A stretch of DNA of 64,000 nt from Flavobacterium azooxidireducens (GCF_023195775.1 NZ_CP096205.1:2294001-2358000), one strand, 5' to 3'. Positions 9,720 to 18,180 are shown, numbered from the stretch's first letter. Made by a program: numbers and translations. Notes: generated by a model from the sequence alone, not told the origin.

Positions 9720-12350
9720 ATGAAGAAGATTCTCTTTCTTTTGTTGTTGTCATCATTTGCAAGCAATGCTCAGATTGTGGACATTCCGGATGCGAATTTT
9801 AAAGCGAAGTTGTTGGAGGCTAGTCCATCTAATTCAATTGCACAAAACTCAGCTTTTCCGCCACAAAATATCAAGATAGATATCAATGATGATGGTGAAA
9901 TTCAAGAAAGTGAGGCACTATTAGTTAGTTATTTAAATGTGAGTAATTCCAATATTTCTAGTATAGAGGGGATAAATAATTTTCAAAATTTAAGAGAGAT
10001 AAACGCAAATAATAATAATTTATCAAATGTAATTTTTGAGGGTTCTATGCAGTTGAGAAGGGTACAATTAAATAATAATCAATTTACAAGTCAAGGAAAC
10101 ATTTCATTTTTGCTAACAAATAATCAAAGTTCACTACTTAATTTAGATTTAAAAAACAATTTAATTTCATCTTTTAATTTAGATTTATTTCATCAATCAA
10201 ATAGTATAAATAACGCACCTATTGAAATAAATCTAAGTGATAATCCCATAGAAACTCTGATTATACAAAATTTAGACAATTCTGCAAATGGCAGATACAC
10301 AATTACTATTTCTAATACATTACTTGAAAGTATAAGCATAGATTCAAATGCAATAGCTGATATACTTATACTGAATAATCCTTTATTAATTTCAATTGAT
10401 ATTTCAGCAAGTTATCTTTCAGATGTATTTGTAAGAGATAATCCTTTATTAACAGATGTAACTATAAGTTCTAATGAACTGGAGATGCAGTATGTAGATG
10501 TATCTAATAATTTTTCTCTACTCAATCTTACTTTAAATAATTTAAATTTTGCTTTGGGAGGTGAGATACAGATTGTTAATAATTCTTCACTTTCTAATGT
10601 AAATTTTTTTAACATCAATGCACCAAATGATAGTCCAATTAATATTTTTGATAGTCCTATATCAGAAATTGTATTTGAAAATTGTCATTTTTATCATTTA
10701 TATATAGCAGGTATAGAAGTTGAATTGTTGGACTTGTCTCAGGTGAAATTTAATAACATCGACTTAGATTTTTTTTATCAAGAAAATTTGGTTTTAAATA
10801 GCAACACTGTTTTAAAGTATATTAATCTAAAAAATGGTTTTGATAATACAGATTTAGTTTTTAGTTATTCTAATCTTCCTGAATTAGAATATGTTTGCGT
10901 AAATGAATGGGATTTTCAAATTTTTACTAATTATTTTCAATCAAATTTTCCAAGTGTTAATGTTAATTCTTACTGCTCTTTCACTCCAGGAGGAGACTAC
11001 AACACCATCAACGGCACCGTTCATTACGACACCAACAACAACGGTTGTGATGAATCCGATTTTTCTATTCCTTATTCTAGGTTTGCTGTAGATTTAGATA
11101 ATGATACTACCAATTCTTCTGTTTTTACTAATAGTAATGGTGTGTATAATATTTATACTGCTACACAAGGAGAATATACTTTAATTCCGGTTTTAGAAAA
11201 CCCTTCTTACTTTTCAGTTTCTCCGAATCCGGGAATTACTGTTATTGAGGAAATTAATAATTCAACGACAATATTAGATTTCTGTATTACCGCAAATGGT
11301 GTTTATTCTGATTTAGAAGTGGTTATCGCATCGATTACACCGGCACGCCCGGGGTTTGATGCCGTTTATAAGCTGGTTTATAGAAACAAAGGAAATCAAA
11401 CAGAAGTTGGTTATGTAAATTTTAATTATGATGAAACCGTTCTAAGTGTTGTTTCTACTTCTCTAGAGTCGGAGAGTGATTTAACTTATCCAGGCCATTT
11501 CACTTGGATAATCTCAGATATTAAACCTTTTGAAAGTGGAAGTATAGAAGTTGTTTTTAATGTGAACTCCCCAACCGAAAATCCTGCTGTAAACATTGGA
11601 GATGTCTTGAATTTTAATGCTTTTATAGACGTTAATATTGATGAAAATTGGGATGATAACGAATTTGTTTTAAATCAAACCGTGGTAGGTTCATACGACC
11701 CAAACGATATAACTTGTTTGCAAGGCGATGTGGTTTCACCGGATCAAATAGGTGAATTTCTGCATTATTTAATCCGTTTTGAAAATACCGGAAATGCACC
11801 CGCTGAAAATGTGGTGGTAAAAACAGAAATCGATCCTGCTCAATTTGATATTAACTCGCTACAAATGTTATCTACATCACATAATGCAAACATTCGAATG
11901 GCCGGAAATAAAATTGAATTCATTTTCCAAGATATTCAACTTGATTCAGGCGGTCATGGTAATATTTTATTTAAAATGCGTTCAAACGAAGTTTTAGAAG
12001 TGGGTGATATTGTGGGAAAAAAAGCCAATATCTATTTCGATTACAATTTCCCAATCCAAACCAACGAAGCAGAAACGTTATTCCAAGCCTTGAGTGTTGT
12101 TAATCCAATTTTAGATAATTTAATTTCTATCTATCCAAATCCTGTAAAAGATATCGTTAATATTACTATCAAAGATAATTCAAGCATCAAAACCATTGAA
12201 TTGTATGATATTCAAGGAAGATTATTGCAAACACAAGTAGTAAACAATATTACTTCAGAATTGAATTTATCATCAAGAGCAAACGGAATGTATTTTATAA
12301 AAATAAATACCGAAAAAGGAAGTAAAGTAGAAAAACTGATTAAAGAATAA
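9720..12350 (+). CDS. leucine-rich-repeat-like T9SS surface protein (paralogue 2)
   Basis: This is a close paralogue of the preceding gene. It shares the signal-peptide region, the box IPDANFKAKLL, the EF-hand-like DINDDGEIQESEA, the CSFTPGGDYNT junction, the PNDITCLQGDVVSP and IRFENTGN blocks and the ISIYPNPVKD sorting domain. The middle, about residues 75-420, is very different: it is Asn/Ser/Ile-rich with irregular repeats (NNPLL, DLKNNLIS), and its DNA looks more AT-rich than the ends. So the ends are conserved while the ligand-binding part has diverged or been replaced. A strong terminator follows the stop, closing the two-gene operon. Confidence 0.88.
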   Translation: MKKILFLLLLSSFASNAQIVDIPDANFKAKLLEASPSNSIAQNSAFPPQNIKIDINDDGEIQESEALLVSYLNVSNSNISSIEGINNFQNLREINANNNNLSNVIFEGSMQLRRVQLNNNQFTSQGNISFLLTNNQSSLLNLDLKNNLISSFNLDLFHQSNSINNAPIEINLSDNPIETLIIQNLDNSANGRYTITISNTLLESISIDSNAIADILILNNPLLISIDISASYLSDVFVRDNPLLTDVTISSNELEMQYVDVSNNFSLLNLTLNNLNFALGGEIQIVNNSSLSNVNFFNINAPNDSPINIFDSPISEIVFENCHFYHLYIAGIEVELLDLSQVKFNNIDLDFFYQENLVLNSNTVLKYINLKNGFDNTDLVFSYSNLPELEYVCVNEWDFQIFTNYFQSNFPSVNVNSYCSFTPGGDYNTINGTVHYDTNNNGCDESDFSIPYSRFAVDLDNDTTNSSVFTNSNGVYNIYTATQGEYTLIPVLENPSYFSVSPNPGITVIEEINNSTTILDFCITANGVYSDLEVVIASITPARPGFDAVYKLVYRNKGNQTEVGYVNFNYDETVLSVVSTSLESESDLTYPGHFTWIISDIKPFESGSIEVVFNVNSPTENPAVNIGDVLNFNAFIDVNIDENWDDNEFVLNQTVVGSYDPNDITCLQGDVVSPDQIGEFLHYLIRFENTGNAPAENVVVKTEIDPAQFDINSLQMLSTSHNANIRMAGNKIEFIFQDIQLDSGGHGNILFKMRSNEVLEVGDIVGKKANIYFDYNFPIQTNEAETLFQALSVVNPILDNLISIYPNPVKDIVNITIKDNSSIKTIELYDIQGRLLQTQVVNNITSELNLSSRANGMYFIKINTEKGSKVEKLIKE

Positions 12351-12375
12351 GTGGTTTAAATTAGTTTTAGTTAGA

Positions 12376-12409
12376 AAACTCACGTGTTTTGATGCGTGAG
12401 TTTTTTTTT
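12376..12409 (+). terminator. intrinsic terminator
   Basis: Stem AAACTCACG / CGTGAGTTT with a 10-base loop, then nine T residues from the end of the stem, 25 bases after the stop. The same stem recurs in the next terminator at 13336-13366. Confidence 0.85.
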
Positions 12410-12536
12410 CAAAAATTGTGTTTTTAATTAAAAAGCCAACACTAATTAGTTGAAAATTCGATAAAAATTCTTACATTGCAACACTAACTCAATTCTGGAA
12501 ACAGAATACAAATTCAATAACCAAATAAATACAAAA

Positions 12537-13310
12537 ATGAAAAAAACAATCTTTTTTTTAAGCACAATTTTACTTGTAGGTTTTACATCATGTTCAAGCG
12601 ATGATGATTCTACGCCAAATCCAACTTCGGATATTTTAGTTAAAAAAGTCATTTATCAGGGTGAAGATAGTTTTAATGAAGAAATCACTTATACCTATAA
12701 TGGTAATAAATTGCTTCAAGGAGTATATGATGATGGAACAATTGAAAAATATTATTACAATGGAGACTTAATCACCAAAATTGAATATGTTTTTGAAGGA
12801 GATGTTGAAGAGCAAGATTTGTTTTCTTATGACTCACAAGGTAGATTAGTTGAACATAAGTACCAAGATTTAATTGAAGATTTTGAAGATAAAAGCTTAT
12901 TTGTTTATAATGATAACAGTACCATTACTAAAACCAATATTACAGGTTCAATTGATAATACTCAAACAACAGGTTTTGAAAGCACAATAACGATGCTGAA
13001 TAATGAAATTAGCACAATCGTGCAAACTGGTGGTCTAACTTACACTTATATATATGATACAAAGAATAGTCCGTTTAAAAATGTGACAGGTTATTCTAAA
13101 ATTGCTTATTCAATACAAAGCGATTTCGAGTTACATGGAAGTGCTAAAAATATTATTACGATTAACGAAAATAATTCAAGTTATACAAGTAATATGATAA
13201 CATATAATTCGTCCGATTATCCTGTTTCAATTGCTTCTCAAGCTTATTTTGATGCACAAAATTTTCCAAATGTATTTGAAACAATGACGATTCAATATAT
13301 TTACGAATAA
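12537..13310 (+). CDS. surface lipoprotein of unknown function with YD-like repeats
   Basis: The N-terminus is a lipoprotein signal with lipobox GFTSC (lipidated C19). It is followed by SSDDD, which matches the acidic surface-export signal described for Flavobacterium and Bacteroides lipoproteins. The 257-residue protein has short repeats of the type YTYNGNKL, YYYNGDLITKIEY and YDSQGRLVEHKY that resemble RHS/YD strands. I do not recognise a specific family. The gene is monocistronic, between two terminators with nearly the same stem. Display on the cell surface is inferred from the signal; the function is unknown. Confidence 0.75.
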   Translation: MKKTIFFLSTILLVGFTSCSSDDDSTPNPTSDILVKKVIYQGEDSFNEEITYTYNGNKLLQGVYDDGTIEKYYYNGDLITKIEYVFEGDVEEQDLFSYDSQGRLVEHKYQDLIEDFEDKSLFVYNDNSTITKTNITGSIDNTQTTGFESTITMLNNEISTIVQTGGLTYTYIYDTKNSPFKNVTGYSKIAYSIQSDFELHGSAKNIITINENNSSYTSNMITYNSSDYPVSIASQAYFDAQNFPNVFETMTIQYIYE

Positions 13311-13335
13311 GAAAATTAATCGAAAATTTTTCTAC

Positions 13336-13366
13336 AAAACTCACGTATTTTTTGCGTGAGTTTTTT
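13336..13366 (+). terminator. intrinsic terminator
   Basis: Stem AAAACTCACG / CGTGAGTTTT with a 9-base loop and a T run. It ends the lipoprotein transcript. Confidence 0.85.
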
Positions 13367-13506
13367 GTTTTACACCGATCTATAGGAAATTAGCAATATT
13401 TATACTAAATTTAACGAAATCGTTTCGAATAAAATTTTAACAATCCTACTTTATTTCGTAATTTCGCAACAAACAAAATTTATACCTATTAATTTTTTAT
13501 AAAATC

Positions 13507-14790
13507 ATGTCAAAAACTGCAATATTAAAATTCGACGGCAAAGAGTATGAATTTCCTGTAATCGTAGGAAGTGAAAATGAAGCTGCTATCGACATCGAAC
13601 AATTACGTGCCTTAACCGGTGCGATTACGCTAGATCCGGGTTACAAAAATTCAGGTTCATGTAAAAGTGAAATTACCTTTTTAGATGGTGAAGAAGGAAT
13701 TCTTCGCTACCGAGGTTATTCTATCGAAGAATTAGCCGAAAAAGCAGACTTCCTTGAAGTTTCTTATTTGTTGATTTTTGGTGAATTACCAACCAAAACC
13801 CAATTAGAAAAATTCGAAAACGATATTCGTAAATATACGTTGGTAAACGAAGAGATGAAAAATATCATCGACGGTTTTCCAAAAACAGCTCATCCAATGG
13901 GCGTTTTAGCTTCTTTAACGAGTGCGTTAACTGCTTTTAATCCAAAGTCAGTAAACCCGCACAACGAAAAAGAAATGTACGAAGCGGTTTGTAAAACCAT
14001 GGGTAAATTCTTAGTAATTGCTACGTGGACATACCGTAAATCAATGGGTTACCCACTAAACTACTACGATAATACAAAAGGTTACGTGGAGAATTTTATG
14101 CATTTAATGTATGAATTACCTACCGGACCTTATAAAATTGATTCAACTGTGGTTCAAGCCTTAGATAAATTATTCATTCTACATGCCGATCACGAACAAA
14201 ACTGTTCTACTTCAACCGTACGAATTGTTGGTTCATCACATGCGGGATTATTTGCGTCCATTGCTGCCGGAGTTTCTGCACTTTGGGGACCACTTCACGG
14301 TGGAGCCAATCAAGCCGTTTTGGAGATGTTGGAAGAAATTCACAAGAATGGTGGAGATGTAGATAAATATGTTTTAAAAGCAAAAGATAAAGACGATTCA
14401 TTCCGCTTAATGGGATTTGGGCACAGAGTCTACAAAAACTTTGATCCAAGAGCAAAAATCATCAAAAAAGCGGCCGATGATGTTTTAAATTCATTAGGAA
14501 TTGATGATCCATTATTAGATATCGCCAAAAAATTAGAAAAAGTTGCGTTAGAAGACGATTACTTTAAATCAAGAAATTTATATCCAAACGTCGATTTCTA
14601 TTCCGGAATCATTTACCGTGCATTAGGAATTCCATCTGAAATGTTTACAGTAATGTTTGCCATCGGCCGTTTACCGGGTTGGATTGCTCAATGGAAAGAA
14701 ATGCGTGTCAACAAAGAACCAATCGGAAGACCTCGTCAGGTTTATGTAGGTTCTCCGTTGAGAGATTTTGTTCCGGTTGAGAAGAGATAA
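13507..14790 (+). CDS. gltA: citrate synthase (type II)
   Basis: This enzyme condenses acetyl-CoA and oxaloacetate to citrate, the first step of the TCA cycle, in the cytoplasm. The 427-residue length is normal for the hexameric bacterial type. Visible catalytic residues are H264 in GPLHGGAN, H306 in GFGHRVYK and D363 in NVDFYSG. The N-terminal domain (DPGYKNSGSCKSEITFLDG) and the block HADHEQNCSTSTVR are also present. A near-consensus -7 element (TAatTTCG, 13459-13466) lies upstream. The gene appears monocistronic, with a hairpin terminator behind it. Confidence 0.97.
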   Translation: MSKTAILKFDGKEYEFPVIVGSENEAAIDIEQLRALTGAITLDPGYKNSGSCKSEITFLDGEEGILRYRGYSIEELAEKADFLEVSYLLIFGELPTKTQLEKFENDIRKYTLVNEEMKNIIDGFPKTAHPMGVLASLTSALTAFNPKSVNPHNEKEMYEAVCKTMGKFLVIATWTYRKSMGYPLNYYDNTKGYVENFMHLMYELPTGPYKIDSTVVQALDKLFILHADHEQNCSTSTVRIVGSSHAGLFASIAAGVSALWGPLHGGANQAVLEMLEEIHKNGGDVDKYVLKAKDKDDSFRLMGFGHRVYKNFDPRAKIIKKAADDVLNSLGIDDPLLDIAKKLEKVALEDDYFKSRNLYPNVDFYSGIIYRALGIPSEMFTVMFAIGRLPGWIAQWKEMRVNKEPIGRPRQVYVGSPLRDFVPVEKR

Positions 14791-14803
14791 TTATGTATGT
14801 AGT

Positions 14804-14821
14804 GACAAGTCGCGACTTGTC
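14804..14821. repeat. 18-bp perfect palindrome (GACAAGTCGCGACTTGTC)
   Basis: This perfect self-complementary sequence lies 14 bases after the gltA stop. It resembles the short palindromic intergenic repeats of many Bacteroidetes, in which a CGCG centre is flanked by GACA(A/G)GT arms. No second copy is seen in this window. It may act as an RNA hairpin stabilising the gltA 3' end. Confidence 0.55.
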
Positions 14822-14864
14822 CTCACAACCATGACAAATTTTGTTTGTCAACATCATAAAACCC

Positions 14865-14897
14865 AAAGCCTTCCCAAAAAGAAGGCTTTCTTATTTT
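14865..14897 (+). terminator. intrinsic terminator of gltA
   Basis: Stem AAAGCCTTC / GAAGGCTTT, 7-base loop, followed by the T-rich tail CTTATTTT. Confidence 0.75.
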
Positions 14898-14947
14898 ATC
14901 AAATCTTTAAAATACAGCAACTAAAATTAGTATTCCCATAATAACCA

Positions 14948-14978
14948 TTGCTTTTTGACTACCCTTTATTTATCTTTG
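14948..14978 (+). promoter_or_regulatory. Bacteroidetes sigma-A-type promoter
   Basis: TTG (14948-14950), a 20-base spacer and TAtcTTTG (14971-14978) fit the -33/-7 consensus of this phylum. Transcription would begin near 14985, about 15 bases before the ATG at 15000. This rules out the longer reading frame that starts at a TTG at 14955. Confidence 0.65.
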
Positions 14979-14999
14979 TCAAAAGACAAAAGCAACTTT

Positions 15000-15917
15000 A
15001 TGCTACCAATACACATTCAAAACGAAACCTCCCGATTAAGGGCCGTGGTCTTAGGAACTGCTGTTAGCAACGGACCAACACCAACTGCCGACGAAGCCTA
15101 TGACCCAAAATCACTCGAACACATTTTAGCGGGAACCTATCCCATTGAATCCGATATGATTACCGAAATGGAAGCGTTTAATCAAGTATTCAAAAAATAC
15201 GACGTAGAAGTTTTTAGACCGGATATTATCAATAATTACAACCAAATTTTCAGCCGCGACATCGGTTTTGTCATCGATGATATTTTTATCAAAGCCAATA
15301 TTCTTCCCGACAGAGAAAAAGAACTCGATGCCATTCAATACGTTATCGATCACATCGACCCCAAAAAAGTCGTTCGCCCACCGGAAGAAGTCCATATCGA
15401 AGGCGGCGATGTGATGTTATGGAACGATTATATTTTTATCGGAACATACAAAGGTTCCGATTACAAAGATTACATCACGGCACGAACTAATTGGCAAGGT
15501 GTGGAGTATATCAAACAATTATTTCCACACAAAAAAGTAAAAGATTTCGATTTAGTCAAATCAAAAATTGAAGCCCGTGACAATGCGTTGCACCTCGATT
15601 GTTGTTTTCAACCCGTAGGAAAAGACAAAGGAATTATCTACAAAAGCGGTTTCCGTGAAGAAGCTGATTATATGTTTTTAGTGAACCTTTTCGGAAAAGA
15701 AAATTTATTTCACATCACGCGAGACGAAATGTATCACATGAATTCAAACGTGTTTTCCATCGCACCCGATGTCGTTGTTTCCGAACGAAATTTCACACGC
15801 CTAAACAATTGGCTTCGTGAAAATGGCTTCACAGTAGAAGAAATTCCATATGCTGAAATCGCCAAACAAGAAGGATTGTTGAGATGTTCGACATTACCTT
15901 TAGTAAGAGATAAATAG
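15000..15917 (+). CDS. pentein-superfamily amidinotransferase/amidinohydrolase
   Basis: This 305-residue enzyme of the pentein superfamily probably acts on an arginine-related guanidino compound. The catalytic set visible is E134 in HIEGGD, H198 in ALHLDCCF and C296 in LLRCSTLPL, in the order expected for dimethylarginine dimethylaminohydrolases, arginine deiminases and glycine amidinotransferases. The N-terminal PIHIQNETSRLRAVVLG also fits. Which substrate is used cannot be told. The start at 15000 is fixed by the promoter 22 bases upstream. A second pentein, ctlX, lies 581 bases downstream, separated by a repeat-flanked insert, so the two may have formed one arginine/citrulline operon. Confidence 0.85.
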   Translation: MLPIHIQNETSRLRAVVLGTAVSNGPTPTADEAYDPKSLEHILAGTYPIESDMITEMEAFNQVFKKYDVEVFRPDIINNYNQIFSRDIGFVIDDIFIKANILPDREKELDAIQYVIDHIDPKKVVRPPEEVHIEGGDVMLWNDYIFIGTYKGSDYKDYITARTNWQGVEYIKQLFPHKKVKDFDLVKSKIEARDNALHLDCCFQPVGKDKGIIYKSGFREEADYMFLVNLFGKENLFHITRDEMYHMNSNVFSIAPDVVVSERNFTRLNNWLRENGFTVEEIPYAEIAKQEGLLRCSTLPLVRDK

Positions 15918-15950
15918 TTGTCGGTTGTCTGTTATCCGTTATCGGTTAAC
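15917..15950. repeat. GTTGTCGG/GTTATCGG repeat, left copy
   Basis: A short low-complexity repeat of GTTGTC, GTTATC and GGTT units begins on the last base of the pentein stop codon. Its reverse complement is found in the block at 16381-16495, so the two enclose the four-helix-bundle gene as inverted repeats. A related copy lies at 49467-49488. Confidence 0.7.
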
Positions 15951-16007
15951 TAAAATCACATCTGTTTTTTTAATAAATTATAAACCATTAAAATAAAATT
16001 ATCAGCC

Positions 16008-16373
16008 ATGAAAAGTTACAACGATTTAGACATTTATCAACTAAGTTTAGACTTATTTTTCAAAGTACATCCAGCTTCATTACTATTGCCAAAGTATGAG
16101 CTATATGAATTGGGAAGCCAAGTTAGAAGATCATCCGATTCCGTAGTTTCAAACATTGTAGAAGGCTACGGACGAAAAAGATACAAAGCAGAATTTATTC
16201 GATTTTTAGTTTTCAGTCATGCGAGTTGCTTAGAAACAAAAAATCATCTTTTTAAAATTAATCGTTTATATTCGGGAGTTGTTCCCAATATTGAAACTTT
16301 TATAGAAGAATACGATATTTTAGGAGCAAAAATTTTTACTTTTATAAAATATGTAGAAGAACACTGGAAATAA
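16008..16373 (+). CDS. four-helix-bundle protein (23S rRNA intervening-sequence family)
   Basis: This 121-residue protein matches the IVP/four-helix-bundle family: N-terminal YNDLDIYQLSLDL, then QVRRSSDSVVSNIVEGYGR, a block with SHASCLETKNHL and a C-terminal helix. Family members occur in 23S rRNA intervening sequences, as accessory proteins of diversity-generating retroelements and as stand-alone genes in Bacteroidetes. No reverse transcriptase is nearby, so this is a stand-alone copy. It sits between two pentein genes and is flanked by inverted GTTGTC/GTTATC repeats, which suggests arrival as a small cassette. Its function is not established; a nucleic-acid-binding scaffold is the usual guess. 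Confidence 0.88.
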   Translation: MKSYNDLDIYQLSLDLFFKVHPASLLLPKYELYELGSQVRRSSDSVVSNIVEGYGRKRYKAEFIRFLVFSHASCLETKNHLFKINRLYSGVVPNIETFIEEYDILGAKIFTFIKYVEEHWK

Positions 16374-16380
16374 CAGAATT

Positions 16381-16495
16381 CAGTTATCCGTTATCCGTTA
16401 TCAGACAACTGACAACCGACTCACGATAACAGACAACCGACAACCGATAACGGACAACCGACAACAAACAACAGACAACCGATAACCGACAACAG
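16381..16495. repeat. ACAACCGATAAC repeat block, right copy
   Basis: About 115 bases of variants of GTTATCCG, ACAACCGA and GATAACGG in both orientations fill the gap between the four-helix-bundle gene and ctlX. The block ends 3 bases before the ctlX ATG, so it leaves no room for a normal promoter and must be the ctlX leader. Part of it is the reverse complement of 15917-15950 and part repeats that copy directly. Confidence 0.75.
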
Positions 16496-16498
16496 AAA

Positions 16499-17434
16499 AT
16501 GAACCAAACAACCAACACCATCCTAATGATCCGTCCCGTTGCCTTCCGAATGAATGAGCAAACGGCCGTAAATAATTATTATCAAAAAGTATTAGACAAT
16601 ACAACTCCAGCCACTGTAAATGCCAAAGCTCAGCAAGAGTTTGATGCGTTTGTAGAAAAACTTCAAAAAGTGGGCGTGAATGTAATTGTCGTAGATGATA
16701 CACTCGATCCCGACACGCCCGACAGTATTTTTCCAAACAATTGGATTTCCTTTCACGAAAACGGCGATGTAACGTTGTACCCAATGTTTGCCGAAAACCG
16801 TCGTTTAGAGAGAAGAGAAGATATCCTCGATATCATCGAAGATCGTGGATTTGTGGTCAACGAAATTATGGATTACACTTCTGCCGAAGAAGACGGATTT
16901 TTCCTCGAAGGCACCGGAAGCATCCTGTTAGACCGCGACAATGCCAAAGCCTATTGTGCCCTTTCGCCTCGTGCCGACGAAGAATTATTCATCGAATTTT
17001 GCGAAGATTTCGATTTAGCTCCGGTTATTTTTGAAGCTTATCAAACCGTGAATGGCGAGCGAAAACACATTTACCACACCAACGTAATGATGTGTTTAGC
17101 CGAAACCTTTGCCGTGATTTGTGCCGATTGCATTGACGATAAAAAAGAACGCAAAATGGTTTTAGACAATTTGCGTGCCGACGGAAAAGACATCATCCTC
17201 ATCACTGAAGATCAAGTGAATAACTTCGCAGGAAATATGCTGCAAGTCAAAGGAAAAGACAACAAACGCTATTTGGTTATGAGCAATTCCGCTCACCAAA
17301 GTCTGACCAAAGCCCAACTTCACAAAATCGAAGAACACTGCGAAATCATCTCCTCAAGCCTCGACACCATCGAAGCCTGCGGCGGGGGAAGTGCCCGCTG
17401 TATGATGGCTGAGGTTTTTCTTCCCGAAGCATAA
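16499..17434 (+). CDS. ctlX: citrulline utilization hydrolase, CtlX type
   Basis: This is an amidinohydrolase-like enzyme of the pentein superfamily. At 311 residues it fits the CtlX/FN0238 subfamily: N-terminal ILMIRPVAFRMNEQTAVNNYYQ, PDSIFPNNWISFH, then E137 in FLEGTGS, H193 in IYHTNVMM and nucleophile C301 in GGGSARCMMAE. CtlX is named for a role in citrulline catabolism; the precise reaction here is inferred from family. Expression probably depends on read-through from the upstream pentein promoter or a promoter inside the repeat block. A strong terminator follows. Confidence 0.9.
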   Translation: MNQTTNTILMIRPVAFRMNEQTAVNNYYQKVLDNTTPATVNAKAQQEFDAFVEKLQKVGVNVIVVDDTLDPDTPDSIFPNNWISFHENGDVTLYPMFAENRRLERREDILDIIEDRGFVVNEIMDYTSAEEDGFFLEGTGSILLDRDNAKAYCALSPRADEELFIEFCEDFDLAPVIFEAYQTVNGERKHIYHTNVMMCLAETFAVICADCIDDKKERKMVLDNLRADGKDIILITEDQVNNFAGNMLQVKGKDNKRYLVMSNSAHQSLTKAQLHKIEEHCEIISSSLDTIEACGGGSARCMMAEVFLPEA

Positions 17435-17455
17435 AATTTTAAATTTCAATTATAC

Positions 17456-17496
17456 AAGCTTTGTCAAAACTCCAAACTTTGACAAAGCTTTTTTTT
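17456..17496 (+). terminator. intrinsic terminator of ctlX
   Basis: A 13-base perfect stem AAGCTTTGTCAAA / TTTGACAAAGCTT with a 9-base loop, followed by six or more T residues. Confidence 0.9.
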
Positions 17497-17505
17497 CTTT
17501 CATCT

Positions 17506-17659
17506 TTTTTCAGAAGCTATTCCCGCTTTTCATTTCAAGCTTGTTTGTCTTGTTGTTTTTTTCTAAGTCAAAAAAAGAGCTTCCTTTGGTCGCTTTTTTT
17601 GCCAAGAAAAAATACAACAATCCATCACAAGGCTTTCCATTTCAATCGGGGCTAGGGGC
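17506..17659. repeat. dispersed repeat, copy 1 (second copy at 59267-59419)
   Basis: This non-coding segment begins with an 18-base string (TTTTTCAGAAGCTATTCC) also present at 59267, and ends in GGCTAGGGG as that copy does. In between, both share GCTTCC(G/T)TTGGTCGC and GCCAAGAAAAA. The short reading frame here is a by-product. I take it for a flavobacterial dispersed intergenic repeat. Confidence 0.7.
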
Positions 17660-17740
17660 GAAGTGCTCAGTAATCAGTTTTCAGTCGCAGTTTTCAGTAA
17701 TCGAATGCTAATTATCAATTTTAAAGTAAGATTTGATTTT

Positions 17741-17805
17741 CTCGCAAAGACGCAAAGTCGCAAAACCCCGAATTTGTAAATTTTGCGACTTTGCGTCTTT
17801 GCGAG
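17741..17805. repeat. 25-bp perfect inverted repeat with 15-base loop
   Basis: The arms at 17741-17765 and 17781-17805 are exact reverse complements and are themselves built of CGCAAAG and GACGCAAAG units. The sequence could fold into a very stable hairpin in DNA or RNA on either strand. It lies in the long gap between ctlX and the heme locus, with no coding sequence. Confidence 0.85.
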
Positions 17806-17941
17806 AGAATTTCCATTTTCTTTAGAAAGTAATAGAATGCTCAGTTAGCAGTTTTTAGTCATAGTTTTAAATTCTATCATTTTAAGTTTTCAGAAGCTTT
17901 GTGCCTTTTCCTCTTTGTGGCAAAACAAGCCGCAGTTTTCC

Positions 17942-18180
17942 CCCAATCTTGTCATTCCGTAGGAATCCTTTTAATGTTCTCCGTGAGCAAAGAATTCCGT
18001 CCCAATTTGAAGATCATCTTGTCATTCCGACGAAGGAGGAATCTCCTCAAAGATTAATCAAAATTCTCAATAAAATGAAAATGTTGCTCTAAACGAATCC
18101 AGCCAAATCGTTTTATGGCGAAGCTATCAATCAGCGAAAATTTATTACATCTATCAAATCCGTGTGCTATTTAAAACAGA
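17942..18180. repeat. diverged single copy of the 38-40 kb repeat modules
   Basis: Here the hairpin modules ATTCC-GTA-GGAAT (17954-17966) and ATTCC-GACGAAGGA-GGAAT (18024-18042) occur. They are followed by AATCAAAATT, ATCAGCG and AAATCCGTGT in the same order as in the tandem arrays at 37884-39127 and 39697-40440. The small reading frame at 17901-18092 lies across these repeats and is not a gene. The rest of the ctlX-heme gap (17660-18336) holds CAGTTTTCAGT-type simple repeats and the promoter region below. Confidence 0.6.

Noticed and set aside
14955..14999. N-terminal extension of the first pentein from TTG
   Set aside because: The -7 element lies inside this stretch, so it would not be transcribed in full; the ATG at 15000 fits the family.
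16008..16373. Diversity-generating retroelement accessory gene
   Set aside because: There is no reverse transcriptase or template/variable repeat pair near the four-helix-bundle gene.
17461..18092. Short reading frames in the ctlX-heme gap
   Set aside because: They lie across dispersed repeats and hairpins, have no family resemblance and no likely start.
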